From NCBI RefSeq assembly GCF_002303925.1, contig NZ_MRCS01000008.1:1-64000 (forward strand): a stretch of 64,000 nucleotides of DNA, written 5' to 3'. The notes under the pieces were generated by a model that saw only the letters and a list, made by a program, of their open reading frames with translations, searched no databases and was not told the origin of the DNA. The DNA comes from Pseudomonas sp. ACN8. Its GTDB lineage: Bacteria > Pseudomonadota > Gammaproteobacteria > Pseudomonadales > Pseudomonadaceae. Shown here piece after piece: positions 34,975 to 44,955 of this stretch; the first letter of the stretch is position 1, and each line of letters opens with the position of its first letter. The translations under genes and the position numbers were made by a program.

Positions 34975-36273
34975 TTACTGGGCAGCTTTGACAGCCGAGG
35001 CCAGTTGGGCGCTGGCCTTGGCCGGGTCAGCATCCTTGTCGTTCATGAAGTTGGTGACCACGTCGAAGATCGCGCCCTGCACAGCCAGGGAGGTGGCCAT
35101 GTTGTGCGCCATGCTCGGTTGCAGGCCGCCGGTCTTGTCGTCCGCGATGAAGTCCTTCGCCGCCTTCTGGGCGCACTCGTCGAAGCCGAGCTTGTCCATT
35201 TCGTTCAGCATGTCGTTACGCACCGGGATCGAACCCTTGTTCATGCTGAAGACTTTCTGGAAGTCGGTGCCCAATGCGACCTTGGCCAGGTCCTGCTGGG
35301 CAGCGATGTCACCCTTGCGATCGGCCTTGAGCTTGAACACCGCCAGGGAGTCGATGTTGTAGGTGAAGGCTTTTTCAGTGCCCGGGAACGCTACGCACTG
35401 GTAGTCCTTGCCCGCGACTTTCTTCGCCGCCGTCCACTCGCTTTTCGCCCAGTCGCCCATCATCTGCATGCCGGCCTTGCCATTGATGACTTCAGCGGCG
35501 GCGATGTTCCAGTCACGACCGGCGCGGTTCGGGTCCATGTAGCCGGTGATCTTTTTCAGCTCGGCGAACGACTGGGTCATCTGCGGGCCGGACAGGGTTT
35601 TCTGGTCCAGATCGACCAGGGCTTTCTTGTAACCGTCAGCGCCCATGACCGAGAGCACCACGTCTTCGAACACGGTGCTGTCCTGCCAGGGCTGGCCGCC
35701 GTGGGCGAGCGCGATGAAGCCGGCGGCTTTCAACTTGTCGCCGGCGGCATAGAATTCTTCGAGGGTGGTCGGGGCTTTTTCGATCCCGGCTTTCTTGAAC
35801 ACTTCGGGGTTGATCCACAGCCAGTTGACGCGGTGGATGTTCACCGGCACGGCCACGTAATCGCCTTCGTACTTAACGGTGTCGGAGACTTTCTTCGACA
35901 ACAGGCCATCCCAGTTTTCGGACTTGGATACTTCTTTCAATGCGTCGGTGCTGAGCAGGCCAGTGCTGCCCCACTCCTGGATGTCCGGACCCTTGATCTG
36001 TGCAACGCCCGGCGGGTTGCCGGCTACGGCGCGACTCTTGAGTACGGTCATGGCCGTGGAACCGCCACCACCGGCGACTGCGCCGTCCTTCCAGGTGAAG
36101 CCGTCTTTTTCGACTTGAGCCTTCAGGACATCGACCGCTGCTTTTTCACCACCGGAAGTCCACCAGTGAACGACTTCAACGGAACCTTTGGATTCGGCGG
36201 CCAGGACACTGAGAGGGAGTGCAGACAGGGAAGCGAGAGAAATGACAGTAGCGAGGCGAGAAAACGAATTCAT
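34975..36273 (-). CDS. gtsA: glucose ABC transporter substrate-binding protein
   Basis: 432 residues. Signal peptide [20 protein letters not shown] then LSVLAA, followed by the mature [23 protein letters not shown]1-type binding-protein segments [42 protein letters not shown] and [12 protein letters not shown] are visible. It captures glucose in the periplasm. First gene of gtsABCD; AGGTG and an AACAACAA element precede the ATG. Confidence 0.94.
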   Translation of the reverse strand: MNSFSRLATVISLASLSALPLSVLAAESKGSVEVVHWWTSGGEKAAVDVLKAQVEKDGFTWKDGAVAGGGGSTAMTVLKSRAVAGNPPGVAQIKGPDIQEWGSTGLLSTDALKEVSKSENWDGLLSKKVSDTVKYEGDYVAVPVNIHRVNWLWINPEVFKKAGIEKAPTTLEEFYAAGDKLKAAGFIALAHGGQPWQDSTVFEDVVLSVMGADGYKKALVDLDQKTLSGPQMTQSFAELKKITGYMDPNRAGRDWNIAAAEVINGKAGMQMMGDWAKSEWTAAKKVAGKDYQCVAFPGTEKAFTYNIDSLAVFKLKADRKGDIAAQQDLAKVALGTDFQKVFSMNKGSIPVRNDMLNEMDKLGFDECAQKAAKDFIADDKTGGLQPSMAHNMATSLAVQGAIFDVVTNFMNDKDADPAKASAQLASAVKAAQ

Positions 36274-36288
36274 CCAGGAGCACCTTTC

Positions 36289-36296
36289 TTGTTGTT
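36289..36296 (-). promoter_or_regulatory. AANAANAA motif before gtsA
   Basis: AACAACAA on the minus strand, directly upstream of the AGGTG ribosome site; candidate Hfq/Crc binding site. Confidence 0.5.
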
Positions 36297-36390
36297 ATGC
36301 ATGCAAGTCTGTTGCTTGCGCTGCATAGGATTCTAAACAGGGGATATCCCCTCGCAGGTAACGAAGGGATGCGCAAATGTCACCGCATGG

Positions 36391-37650
36391 TTACATAGAA
36401 CCGCTCTGGGACAAGCGCGCCAGCGCCGTGGCCATGCTCGGCGCCAGCGTCAGGCGCGGAATCAGCACGGCTTGCCAGGCGTGGTAAAGGTCAGGTTTGC
36501 CAGGCCAGATATCGGCACTTGGGCGGTTCAGCGGGTCGAGTTCGTGATGCCAACTGCCATCGCAACGGTCGATGAAATGACTGTCACAGAACTCCCAGAA
36601 CAGTCGGTACCAGTGTTCGTATTGTTCATCGCCAGTGCGCTTGAGCAAGGCACTGGCGGCGGCGCTGGCTTCGCAATGGGTCCAGTGCAGGCGATGGCGG
36701 ACCACCGCTTTGTTGTCCCAGTCCAGGGTGTAGACAATGCCCGGCGCACCATCGACGTCCCAGCCGTGGAGGCAATTGTGCTCGAACAGTTTTTGCGCGT
36801 CGGTGACCAGCCAGCCCGGCGTGAGCATCCCGGCCTTCACCCGCGAAGCTTCGAGGTGCAGCAACAGCCGCGCCCACTCGAAACCATGACCCGGGGTGGT
36901 GCCGTAGGGGCGAAAGCCGTCGGCCGGATTTTCGCGGTTGTACTCGCGCAGCGGCTGCCAGGCGCGGTCGAAATGCTCGATCACCAGGTAGTCGTTGGCG
37001 GCTGCGTGACCATGGATCACGCGCTCGACAATCCGTTGGGCACGGCTCAGCCAACGGCTGTCATCAGTGACATCGGCCAAGGCGAGGAAGGCTTCAGTGG
37101 CGTGCATGTTGCTGTTGGCGCCTCGGTAGGCTTCTTCTTCACTCCAGTCGCGATTGAAGGATTCGCGCATGGCGCCTTCTTCTTCGCTCCAGAAACAGGT
37201 GTCGATGATGTCGATGGCATCATCAAGCAAGGCTTGCGCACCGGGGCGTTGCGCGACCACCGCAGAACTGGCTGCCAGTGCTACGAAGGCATGCAGGTAG
37301 GCGTTCTTGCCGGTGTTGCCGTCGCGATGCTCGGCAACCGCGAACCAGCCACCGTGCACCGCATCACGCAACGGCCCGCGCAGCGCCGCGACACCGTGAT
37401 CCACCAGCTCGGCAAAACCCGGCAAGCCCTGAATATGGGCCATGGCGAAGCTGTGGGTCATGCGCGCGGTGTTCATGGTCTGGGCTTGCGCATCAGCCGG
37501 GAGGCGACCTTTTTCATCGAGGTTGCCGAAGCCTTCAGGCAGTTTCGAAGCTTTGGCAAACGCCAGCAGGCGCAAGCCTTCGGTGGCAAGCCATTGCTGA
37601 TGGGCAGGTGCATTCAGCCAACTGCTGAAGGCTGGTTGGAAGGTGTCCAT
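36391..37650 (-). CDS. AGE-family sugar isomerase/epimerase (YihS/mannose-isomerase-like)
   Basis: 419 residues of an (alpha/alpha)6 barrel. Family marks: NTARMTHSFAMAHIQG, HGGWF, YLHAFVALAAS, NMHATEAFLAL, PGHGFEWARLLLHL, WTHCEASAAASALL and DLYHAWQAVLIP. The His residues in HGF and LYHAW positions are the catalytic pair in AGE/YihS enzymes. It probably converts mannose or another aldose to fructose or a related ketose. It precedes gtsA on the same strand with 117 bases between; its leader carries the same AACAACAA motif as gtsA. Confidence 0.87.
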   Translation of the reverse strand: MDTFQPAFSSWLNAPAHQQWLATEGLRLLAFAKASKLPEGFGNLDEKGRLPADAQAQTMNTARMTHSFAMAHIQGLPGFAELVDHGVAALRGPLRDAVHGGWFAVAEHRDGNTGKNAYLHAFVALAASSAVVAQRPGAQALLDDAIDIIDTCFWSEEEGAMRESFNRDWSEEEAYRGANSNMHATEAFLALADVTDDSRWLSRAQRIVERVIHGHAAANDYLVIEHFDRAWQPLREYNRENPADGFRPYGTTPGHGFEWARLLLHLEASRVKAGMLTPGWLVTDAQKLFEHNCLHGWDVDGAPGIVYTLDWDNKAVVRHRLHWTHCEASAAASALLKRTGDEQYEHWYRLFWEFCDSHFIDRCDGSWHHELDPLNRPSADIWPGKPDLYHAWQAVLIPRLTLAPSMATALARLSQSGSM

Positions 37651-37662
37651 GGCGTACCTTTT

Positions 37663-37670
37663 TTGTTGTT
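37663..37670 (-). promoter_or_regulatory. AANAANAA motif before the AGE-family gene
   Basis: AACAACAA next to AAGG, 12 bases before the ATG; same layout as upstream of gtsA. Confidence 0.5.
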
Positions 37671-37784
37671 ATGACTGTGGGGCAGCATAAACAACAGACG
37701 AAGGTCGGCTTGTAACGAAGGGGATGGGTTATGTCACCGAGCCGTGACATTTACCTTGAGGGATGTGTTGAATGATCTGACGCC

Positions 37785-37862
37785 TTCGCGAGCAGGCTCG
37801 CTCCCACAGGGGGGGGGCTGCGTCGTACACGAATCCAATGTGGGAGCGAGCCTGCTCGCGAA
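37785..37862. repeat. two facing REP elements, outward orientation
   Basis: TTCGCGAGCAGGCTCGCTCC (37785-37808) then a G9 run and TGTGGGAGCGAGCCTGCTCG (37839-37862). Lies between the gtrS stop and the AGE gene's upstream region. Confidence 0.82.
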
Positions 37863-37881
37863 GAACGATAACGCGGTCTGA

Positions 37882-39351
37882 CTAGTCAACACTGCGGGGC
37901 AACTGCAGGGTCACCCGCAACCCACCCTCACGCAGATTCTGCAAACTCACTTCACCGCCATGGCTATGGGCAATGTTGCGGGCAATCCCCAGCCCCAAGC
38001 CATAACCCTGCTGCTGCCCGGCCAGGCGGAAGTGCGGTTCGAACACCTGCTCCAGGCGCTGCTCCGGCACGCCCGGCCCTTCATCATCGACATGCAGGAT
38101 AAACGCGCTTTCGTCGTCATCGATGTGCAGGTGCGCGTTCTGCCCGTACTTCAGCGCATTGTCGATCAGGTTGCCGATGCAGCGCTTGAGCGCCAGCGGT
38201 TTGCCCGGGTACGCCGCCAGCGCCCGCCCCTGCTGGGTCACGCGGCCGTTGCCGTTCGGCGCGAGATAGGGCTCCACCAGACAGTCGAGCACATGGTTGA
38301 GGTCAACCGGCTCGATGTTCTCGTGGATGTCGGTGTCTTTCACGCATTGCAGCGCGCCCTTGACCAGCAATTCGAGCTCGTCCAGATCGCGCCCGAACTT
38401 GGTTTGCAGCGTTTCGTCTTCGAGCAATTCGACCCGCAGGCGCAGGCGGGTGATCGGCGTTCGCAGGTCGTGGGAAATGGCGCTGAACAACTGGCTGCGC
38501 TCGGTCAGGTAACGGCTGATGCGCTCGCGCATGGTGTTGAAGGCGCGCCCGACCTCGACCACTTCGCTGCCACCGCCCTCGGCCACCGGTTCCACGTCGG
38601 CCCCCAACGACAGGTCCCGCGCCGCCCGCGCCAGGCGCTTGAGCGGACGACTCTGCCAGTGCACCAGCAGACCGATGAACAACAGCAAAAAGCTGCTGGT
38701 CAGGACAATGAACCACACCTGCTGCGCCGGCAGGCCCTGCTCCTCAAGACTGGTATAAGGCTCGGGCAACAACGAGGCGATGTACAGCCATTCGCCCGGC
38801 GCCATCTGGATCTGCGTGACCAGCACCGGCGGGTTCACCGGCTCCAGGGTCAGCGCGTAGTGCGCCCAGGAGCGTGGCAACTCATCGAGCTTCAGGCCGC
38901 CATTGAAGATGCGCAGGTCTTCCGGGCTGACGAAGGTGACCGAGATATCCGTGTCCTGGCCGAGTGACTGGCGCAGCACTTCGTCCACCGCTTTGAGCAC
39001 CGCCTCTTTGCGCGGGGTGATGGGCAGCACCTCCATGCCCAGGGGTTTGTCGTTGAGCGTCACCACGAACCGGGTGCCGCCCATGCTGCGCAACTGATCA
39101 AGCACCAGGGGCCGAAACGCCACCGGCAACGAACGGAAATAACTGACGCTGGCGGTCATTGAGTGGGCCAGGCTGCGAGCACTGGTGACCAGGCCCTCGA
39201 GCTGAGTCGCGCGCAGTTGCGACACCCAGATCACACTCGACAATGCCTGGGCGAACAACACCGCCAGCAGGGTCAGCAACAACATCCGCCCGAGCAGCGA
39301 ACGCGGCATCGGCACCTTGGCGGCGAGCTTGCGCAAAGTTTCAGTGACCAT
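37882..39351 (-). CDS. gtrS: sensor histidine kinase of the glucose-transport two-component system
   Basis: 489 residues from ATG 39351 (TTG 39360 also possible). Two membrane helices (about 18-42 and 212-231) flank a ~165-residue periplasmic sensor; HAMP follows, then HisKA with FSAISHDLRTPI (phospho-His ~294), and the HATPase boxes NLIDNALKYG, DEGPGVPEQRL and GYGLGLGIARNI. In P. aeruginosa GtrS senses 2-ketogluconate/6-phosphogluconate and phosphorylates GltR. The start lies inside the end of gltR, so the two are coupled. Confidence 0.92.
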   Translation of the reverse strand: MVTETLRKLAAKVPMPRSLLGRMLLLTLLAVLFAQALSSVIWVSQLRATQLEGLVTSARSLAHSMTASVSYFRSLPVAFRPLVLDQLRSMGGTRFVVTLNDKPLGMEVLPITPRKEAVLKAVDEVLRQSLGQDTDISVTFVSPEDLRIFNGGLKLDELPRSWAHYALTLEPVNPPVLVTQIQMAPGEWLYIASLLPEPYTSLEEQGLPAQQVWFIVLTSSFLLLFIGLLVHWQSRPLKRLARAARDLSLGADVEPVAEGGGSEVVEVGRAFNTMRERISRYLTERSQLFSAISHDLRTPITRLRLRVELLEDETLQTKFGRDLDELELLVKGALQCVKDTDIHENIEPVDLNHVLDCLVEPYLAPNGNGRVTQQGRALAAYPGKPLALKRCIGNLIDNALKYGQNAHLHIDDDESAFILHVDDEGPGVPEQRLEQVFEPHFRLAGQQQGYGLGLGIARNIAHSHGGEVSLQNLREGGLRVTLQLPRSVD

Positions 39352-40072
39352 TGCCGGCAACCACGTTGGCCGCCAGTTGGTAGCCGCTGCCGCGCACGGT
39401 GCGGATCAGCCGTGGTGGTTTTTCCGTGTCGCGCAGGCGCTGACGCAACCGGCTGACTGCCATGTCGACGATGCGATCCAGGGGCATCAGTTCACGGCCG
39501 CGAGTGGCGTTGCCGATAGTGTCGCGGTCGAGGATTTCCTGCGGGTGATCGAGGAACAGTTTCAGCAGCGCAAAGTCGGCGCCCGAGAGAATCACCTCTT
39601 CGCCGTCGATGTGAAACAGCCGATGGCTGACCATGTCCAGGCGCCAGTCATCGAAGGCCAGCACCTCACCGCCACTGCGCTCCTGACCGAACTGCGCGCG
39701 GCGCAGCAACGCCTTGATCCGAGCCTGCAATTCCCGTGGACTGAAAGGCTTGCCGAGGTAATCGTCGGCGCCCAGTTCCAGGCCGATGACACGGTCGGCT
39801 TCGTCGGAACTGGCGGTGAGCATGATGATCGGTACCTGCGCCTGGCGCGGGTGCTGGCGAATCCAGCGGCACAGGCTGAAGCCGTCTTCGTCGGGCAGCA
39901 TCACATCAAGGATCACCAGATCGGCCGACGCATCGTTCAGCGCCTGGCGAAAACCGGCGCCATCGGCGGTGGCACGCACCTGAAAACCGGCGCGGGTCAG
40001 GTAGGTATCCAGCAACTCGCGTATCTCTTGATCGTCATCGACCAACAAAATCGACTTGTTGACTGAGCTCAC
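39341..40072 (-). CDS. gltR: OmpR-type response regulator of glucose transport
   Basis: 243 residues from a GTG start (MSSVNKSILLVDDDQEIREL). Receiver domain with the acidic pair DDD, phospho-acceptor Asp in LVILDVMLPDEDG and Lys in LGKPFSPRE; winged-helix domain from ~residue 140 (LIRTVRGSGYQLA). It controls oprB and gts expression with GtrS. An AACAACAA element lies just upstream of the AAGGA ribosome site. Downstream of edd-glk after a REPIN. Confidence 0.93.
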   Translation of the reverse strand: MSSVNKSILLVDDDQEIRELLDTYLTRAGFQVRATADGAGFRQALNDASADLVILDVMLPDEDGFSLCRWIRQHPRQAQVPIIMLTASSDEADRVIGLELGADDYLGKPFSPRELQARIKALLRRAQFGQERSGGEVLAFDDWRLDMVSHRLFHIDGEEVILSGADFALLKLFLDHPQEILDRDTIGNATRGRELMPLDRIVDMAVSRLRQRLRDTEKPPRLIRTVRGSGYQLAANVVAGNGH

Positions 40073-40084
40073 AGGAAGGCGTCC

Positions 40085-40092
40085 TTGTTGTT
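40085..40092 (-). promoter_or_regulatory. AANAANAA motif before gltR
   Basis: AACAACAA followed by GGACGCC and the GTG start; candidate Hfq/Crc site. Confidence 0.45.
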
Positions 40093-40146
40093 TGAATTGG
40101 GCGGATTATGCCTTAAGCACTGAAACTGCAAACACCACAAAACAAT

Positions 40147-40246
40147 TGTAGGAGCGAGCCTGCTCGCGATGGACTTGCAGGCACCGCGTACATTCAGAAA
40201 GCACGCGTTATCGTTGACGTCCATCGCGAGCAGGCTCGCTCCTACA
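40147..40246. repeat. REPIN, 100-bp class, between glk and gltR
   Basis: TGTAGGAGCGAGCCTGCTCG ends; spacer with CACGCGTTATCGTTGACGTC, shared with other 100-bp copies. Confidence 0.9.
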
Positions 40247-40258
40247 GGTAATCGGGTT

Positions 40259-41218
40259 TCAATTCGGGATTGATTGCTCCAGCGCTACTCCCGCCCCAAC
40301 AAGGCCCGAATACGGCGCCGTCACCAGCCACACCGGAATCCCCTTGAAGTAATCGCTCATGCAGCCCTTGTCGGCGAAGCAGCGGGCGAAGCCGCTTTCG
40401 AGGAAGAAATCGGCAAACCGTGGGATCACCCCGCCCACGATGTACACGCCACCGCGCCCACCGGTGGTCAGCACATTGTTGCCGGCCACGCGACCGAGCC
40501 AGCAGCAGAACTGCTCAAGCACTTCCACGGCAATCGGGTCGCCTGCCAGCCCGGCAGCGGTGATGGCTTCCGGCGTGTCGAGCACCGGTGTGTGCCCGTC
40601 CACCGCGCAGATCGCCCGGTAGACACGCGGCAAGCCGCCGCCGCTCAACGCGGTTTCAGCGCTGACGTGGCCGATCTCATTGAAAATGTGCTGCCAGAGT
40701 TGGGTTTCACGCGGGCTGCTCAGTGGCAGGTCGACGTGACCGCCCTCCCCCGGCAACGCGGCGAATCGGCCCTCGCCCAGATCGAGCAAAGTGCCGACCC
40801 CCAGGCCCGTGCCCGGGCCAATCACCACCGCCGGGCGCAATGGCTCCGGCGTGCCTTCGCAAACCACGCGGAATTCGCCGGGCTGCAAACGGGTCATGCC
40901 CAGGGCCATGGCCGAGAAGTCGTTGACCAGCAACAGCTGATCCACCTGCAAGGTCTGGCAAAAGCCCTTGCGGCTCAGGCGCCAGTGATTGTTGGTGAAC
41001 TTGAATTCATCACCACTCACCGGGCCCGCCACCGACAGGCACACCGAGCCGATCGAACCCGGCGCCAGCCCCAGGCCATTGAGGTAGAGACTGATCGCCT
41101 CTACCGGGCTGGGGAAATCTGCCGTTGCCAGCACCTGGACCGATTCCAGTTGCTGGTTTTTCCACAACGCGAAACGTGCGTTGGTCCCACCGATGTCACC
41201 GACCAAAGCCAGTTTCAA
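40259..41218 (-). CDS. glk: glucokinase
   Basis: 319 residues, starting at TTG 41218 ([19 protein letters not shown]). The TTG overlaps the edd stop (TTGA) and GGAG lies 8 bases upstream. [12 protein letters not shown] is the phosphate-binding loop of the ROK-unrelated bacterial glucokinase family; [11 protein letters not shown] holds the catalytic Asp and [12 protein letters not shown] the adenine-side loop. It phosphorylates glucose entering through Gts to glucose-6-phosphate. Confidence 0.95.
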   Translation of the reverse strand: MKLALVGDIGGTNARFALWKNQQLESVQVLATADFPSPVEAISLYLNGLGLAPGSIGSVCLSVAGPVSGDEFKFTNNHWRLSRKGFCQTLQVDQLLLVNDFSAMALGMTRLQPGEFRVVCEGTPEPLRPAVVIGPGTGLGVGTLLDLGEGRFAALPGEGGHVDLPLSSPRETQLWQHIFNEIGHVSAETALSGGGLPRVYRAICAVDGHTPVLDTPEAITAAGLAGDPIAVEVLEQFCCWLGRVAGNNVLTTGGRGGVYIVGGVIPRFADFFLESGFARCFADKGCMSDYFKGIPVWLVTAPYSGLVGAGVALEQSIPN

Positions 41219-43041
41219 TTAAGCGTCTCCAGGGCAGAAGTAAAGGCGCTGGCGCCCTGCTCCGCCGAGCTGAAGGCCATGCGCATGAAACCAAACAGTT
41301 CGCGACCGGTGCCGATGTTGTTGCCCAACAGGCCCTTGGCCGGCGTGCGCGCTGCAAATTCCTCGGCGTCCACCTTAAGCTCCAGGGTGCCTTTGACGCC
41401 ATCGACGCGGATGATATCGCCCTCTTGCACCCGCGCCAAAGCGCCACCGACATAAGCTTCGGGGCTGACATGAATGGCCGCCGGGATTTTCCCCGACGCG
41501 CCGGACATGCGCCCGTCGGTCACCAGCGCGACTTTGAAGCCGCGATCCTGCAGCACGCCGAGGAACGGCGTCATCTTGTGCAGCTCTGGCATGCCGTTGG
41601 AGCGCGGGCCCTGGAAGCGCATCACCGCGACAAAATCCTTTTCCAGCAAACCGGCCTTGAAGGCATCGGCCAGGTCCTGCTGATCCTGGAACACCATGGC
41701 TGGCGCTTCGACGATCTGGTTTTCCACGGCCACGGCGGAGACTTTCATCACGCCACGACCGAGGTTGCCTTCCATCACCCGCAGGCCACCCTCTGCCGAG
41801 AATGCACGGGCGACTGGGCGCAGGATGCTTTCATCGAGGCTGTCGGTCACGCCTTCACGCCAGACCAGTTGGCCATTGTCGAGGAACGGCTCCTGGGTGT
41901 AGCGGCTCAGGCCATGGCCCATCACGGTGTTGACGTTTTCGTGGAGCAACCCGGCGTCCAGCAGTTCACGGATCAGAAACGACATGCCGCCCGCGGCCTG
42001 GAAGTGGTTGATGTCGGCCTTGCCGTTCGGGTAGACGTGGCTCAGGGTCGGCACGACTTCGGAGAGGTCGGCCATGTCCTGCCAGGTCAATTGAATGCCC
42101 GCCGCCATGGCGATGGCCGGCATGTGCAGGGTGTGGTTGGTCGAGCCGCCCGTGGCGTGCAGCGCGACAATCGAGTTGACCAGCGAACGCTCGTCGACGA
42201 TTTCGCCGATTGGCATGAAGTCGCCGTTCTGCTTGGTCAGCCGCGTGACCTGGTGCGCGGCTTCGCGGGTCAAGGCATCGCGCAGCGGCGTGTTCGGGTT
42301 GACGAAGGACGCGCCCGGCAGGTGCAGGCCCATGACTTCCATCAGCAACTGGTTGGTGTTGGCGGTGCCGTAGAAGGTGCAGGTACCAGGGCTGTGGTAG
42401 GACTTCATTTCCGATTCCAGCAGCTCTTCGCGGGTCGCCTTGCCTTCGGCGTACTTCTGGCGCACATCGGCTTTCTGCTTGTTGGAAATGCCCGACACCA
42501 TCGGCCCGCCCGGTACGAAGATCATCGGCAGATGGCCGAAGCGCAGCGCGCCCATCATCAACCCCGGCACGATCTTGTCGCAGATGCCGAGCAGCAGCGC
42601 GCCGTCGAACATGTTGTGGGACAGCGCCACGGCGGTGGACAACGCGATCACTTCGCGGCTCGGCAGGCTCAGTTCCATGCCCGGCTCGCCCTGGGTCACG
42701 CCATCGCACATGGCCGGGGTGCCACCGGCGAACTGGCCGACGGAGCCGATTTCGCGCAGGGCTTTCTTGATCAGTTCGGGGAAGACTTCATACGGCTGGT
42801 GCGCCGAGAGCATGTCGTTATAAGACGACACTATCGCGATGTTGGCGGAGTTCATCATCCGCAGGCTGTGCTTGTCGTCGCTGCCGCAACCGGCCACGCC
42901 ATGGGCGAAGTTGGCGCATTGCAGCTTGCCGCGCATCGGACCGTCGCTGGCCGCACCGCGGATCAATGCAAGGTAGGCCTCGCGCGTGGCGCGGCTGCGG
43001 GCGATAAGCCGTTCAGTGACCTCAAGGACGCGGGGATGCAT
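41215..43041 (-). CDS. edd: phosphogluconate dehydratase
   Basis: 608 residues, the usual Edd length. IlvD/Edd signatures: [39 protein letters not shown] and [15 protein letters not shown] with the Cys ligands of the Fe-S cluster, and [19 protein letters not shown] near the C-terminus. It dehydrates 6-phosphogluconate to KDPG. First gene of edd-glk-gltR-gtrS, divergent from gap, with a perfect HexR-type site upstream. Confidence 0.96.
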   Translation of the reverse strand: MHPRVLEVTERLIARSRATREAYLALIRGAASDGPMRGKLQCANFAHGVAGCGSDDKHSLRMMNSANIAIVSSYNDMLSAHQPYEVFPELIKKALREIGSVGQFAGGTPAMCDGVTQGEPGMELSLPSREVIALSTAVALSHNMFDGALLLGICDKIVPGLMMGALRFGHLPMIFVPGGPMVSGISNKQKADVRQKYAEGKATREELLESEMKSYHSPGTCTFYGTANTNQLLMEVMGLHLPGASFVNPNTPLRDALTREAAHQVTRLTKQNGDFMPIGEIVDERSLVNSIVALHATGGSTNHTLHMPAIAMAAGIQLTWQDMADLSEVVPTLSHVYPNGKADINHFQAAGGMSFLIRELLDAGLLHENVNTVMGHGLSRYTQEPFLDNGQLVWREGVTDSLDESILRPVARAFSAEGGLRVMEGNLGRGVMKVSAVAVENQIVEAPAMVFQDQQDLADAFKAGLLEKDFVAVMRFQGPRSNGMPELHKMTPFLGVLQDRGFKVALVTDGRMSGASGKIPAAIHVSPEAYVGGALARVQEGDIIRVDGVKGTLELKVDAEEFAARTPAKGLLGNNIGTGRELFGFMRMAFSSAEQGASAFTSALETLN

Positions 43042-43161
43042 GTGTAGAACTCCAGGCTAACGGATGTGGCGACCTGATTGTCTATGCTGATCAAAGGCCG
43101 GTGTCGATGGGATGACAGACGGTTTATTTGACCATTCGGACCAGTTGATTCAGGTCACTCG

Positions 43162-43176
43162 TTGTAGATCGAACAA
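43162..43176. promoter_or_regulatory. HexR-type operator, edd side
   Basis: TTGT-AGATCGA-ACAA, an exact match to TTGT-N7-ACAA, 120 bases upstream of the edd start. Confidence 0.75.
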
Positions 43177-43223
43177 AATATTGCCATCAAAAAGGCTTGT
43201 TTTCTATTTTTTTACGAATAATC

Positions 43224-43238
43224 TTGTAATTCCAACAA
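43224..43238. promoter_or_regulatory. HexR-type operator, gap side
   Basis: TTGT-AATTCCA-ACAA, a second exact match, 24 bases upstream of the gap ATG, where it would overlap the gap transcription start or leader. Confidence 0.75.
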
Positions 43239-43241
43239 CAA
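43234..43241 (+). promoter_or_regulatory. AANAANAA motif before gap
   Basis: AACAACAA on the plus strand, 20 bases upstream of the gap ATG and overlapping the HexR-type site; it only acts as an RNA element if transcription starts upstream of it. Confidence 0.35.
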
Positions 43242-43261
43242 AACGACGGTAGCGCCGCACT

Positions 43262-44263
43262 ATGACTCTTCGAATCGCAATCAATGGTTTTGGCCGCATC
43301 GGCCGTAATGTCCTGCGCGCACTCTATACCCAGGGCTACCGTCAGGATCTGCAGATCGTTGCCATCAACGACCTTGGCGACAGCGCGATCAATGCTCATC
43401 TGCTCAAGTACGACACCGTTCACGGCACGTTCGATGCCGATGTCCAGCACGACCAGGAGAGCCTGACGGTCAACGGCGACCGCATTTCGGTCAGTGCCAT
43501 CCGCAACCCGGCCGACCTGCCCTGGGCCGCGGAAAAAATTGATGTCGTGTTCGAATGCACTGGTCTGTTCACCGACCGGGCCAAGGCCGCCGCGCATATT
43601 ACGGCCGGCGCACGCAAAGTGATCATCTCGGCTCCGGCCAAAGGCGCCGACGCTACCGTGGTCTACGGTGTTAACCACGACATTCTGCGCCAATCGCACC
43701 AGATTATTTCCAACGCGTCGTGCACCACCAACTGCCTGGCCCCGGTGGCCCAGGTGCTGCATCGCGAACTGGGCATCGAAAGCGGTCTGATGACCACCAT
43801 CCACGCCTACACCAACGATCAGCACCTGACCGACGTCTATCACGTCGATCCATACCGCGCCCGTTCGGCCACCCAGAACATGATCCCGAGCAAGACCGGT
43901 GCTGCTGAAGCGGTGGGCCTGGTGCTGCCGGAACTGGCGGGCAAATTGACCGGCATGTCGGTGCGCGTCCCGGTGATCAATGTGTCGCTGGTGGACCTGA
44001 CGGTGCAGCTCAAGCGCGAAGCGTCGGCCGATGAAGTCAATGCGCTGCTGAAAGAAGCCAGCCAGCACTCGAAGATCCTTGGCTATAACACCCTGCCGCT
44101 GGTCTCCAGCGACTTCAACCACAACCCGCTGTCGTCGATCTTCGACGCCAACCACACCAAGTCCAGCGGCAAGCTGCTTAAGGTACTGGCGTGGTATGAC
44201 AACGAATGGGGCTTCTCCAACCGCATGCTCGATAACTGCCTGGCGCTGTGCAACGCTGAATAA
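43262..44263 (+). CDS. gap: type I glyceraldehyde-3-phosphate dehydrogenase
   Basis: 333 residues. NAD-binding [15 protein letters not shown], catalytic [12 protein letters not shown] (Cys ~151), the HAYTNDQ region with the catalytic His, and [14 protein letters not shown] near the end. It oxidises glyceraldehyde-3-phosphate made by Eda. Divergent from edd with two HexR-type sites between, as expected for the HexR-controlled gap-1 of Pseudomonas. Confidence 0.96.
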   Translation: MTLRIAINGFGRIGRNVLRALYTQGYRQDLQIVAINDLGDSAINAHLLKYDTVHGTFDADVQHDQESLTVNGDRISVSAIRNPADLPWAAEKIDVVFECTGLFTDRAKAAAHITAGARKVIISAPAKGADATVVYGVNHDILRQSHQIISNASCTTNCLAPVAQVLHRELGIESGLMTTIHAYTNDQHLTDVYHVDPYRARSATQNMIPSKTGAAEAVGLVLPELAGKLTGMSVRVPVINVSLVDLTVQLKREASADEVNALLKEASQHSKILGYNTLPLVSSDFNHNPLSSIFDANHTKSSGKLLKVLAWYDNEWGFSNRMLDNCLALCNAE

Positions 44264-44283
44264 GCAGCACGCCCCCCCGGTCT

Positions 44284-44383
44284 TGTAGGAGCGAGCTTGC
44301 TCGCAATGGTCGTTAACGATGACAAGGGGCGCCTGAATGAGCGTGGGGTCCTTACATCCATCGCGAGCAAGCTCGCTCCTACA
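44284..44383. repeat. REPIN, 100-bp class, between gap and mgsA
   Basis: TGTAGGAGCGAGCTTGCTCG ends with GCAATGG in place of GCGATGG on the left. Spacer with GTCGTTAACGATGACAAGGG. Confidence 0.9.
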
Positions 44384-44413
44384 GGGTACGTGTCATTTCT
44401 GGAGCGGCAACCG

Positions 44414-44878
44414 ATGATCGGCATCAGCTTTACACAAAAGACCCTGTTGGCGCGCAAGCGCATCGCCCTGGTCGCCCATGACCACTGCAAGGTGTTCTTG
44501 CTGGACTGGGCCGAACGGCAGAAAGACAGACTGGCCCGGCATGATCTGGTCGCCACCGGCACCACGGGATTGTTGTTGCAGCAACGTCTCGACCTGCCGG
44601 TGCAAAGCATGATCAGCGGGCCACTGGGCGGCGACCAGCAGCTCGGTGCGCAAATCGCCGAGCAGCGGGTCGACATGCTGGTGTTTTTCTGGGACCCGTT
44701 CGAACCCCAGCCCCACGACCCGGACATCAAGGCGTTGCTGCGGGTCGCGGCGGTGTGGAACATCCCGGTGGCGTGCAACGAATGCAGCGCCGACTACCTG
44801 CTCAGCAGCCCGTTGATGGATCAGGCGCATACCCATCGGATTCCCGATTACGCCACCTATTTGCAGGGCCGCGCATAA
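44414..44878 (+). CDS. mgsA: methylglyoxal synthase
   Basis: 154 residues from ATG 44414, GGAG 9 bases upstream. Family motifs: KRIALVAHDHCK, ATGTTGLLLQ, SGPLGGDQQLGAQIAE with the catalytic Asp, VFFWDPFEPQPHDPDIKALLRVAAVWNIPVACN. It converts dihydroxyacetone phosphate to methylglyoxal, a bypass used when sugar phosphates pile up, which fits its place after gap. The REPIN upstream makes part of its leader. Confidence 0.93.
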   Translation: MIGISFTQKTLLARKRIALVAHDHCKVFLLDWAERQKDRLARHDLVATGTTGLLLQQRLDLPVQSMISGPLGGDQQLGAQIAEQRVDMLVFFWDPFEPQPHDPDIKALLRVAAVWNIPVACNECSADYLLSSPLMDQAHTHRIPDYATYLQGRA

Positions 44879-44905
44879 AGCTTCACAAATCAGCACTTGA
44901 CCACT

Positions 44906-44936
44906 CGAGTAGATGATAAGCATTATCATCTACTCG
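44906..44936. promoter_or_regulatory. perfect 31-bp palindromic Fur box
   Basis: Arms CGAGTAGATGATAA and TTATCATCTACTCG around a 3-base centre GCA. The core GATGATAAGCATTATCATC follows the Fur consensus closely. It lies 20 bases before the GTG start of the sigma factor gene. Confidence 0.9.
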
Positions 44937-44955
44937 AAATGGATCAGGTTCTCCC

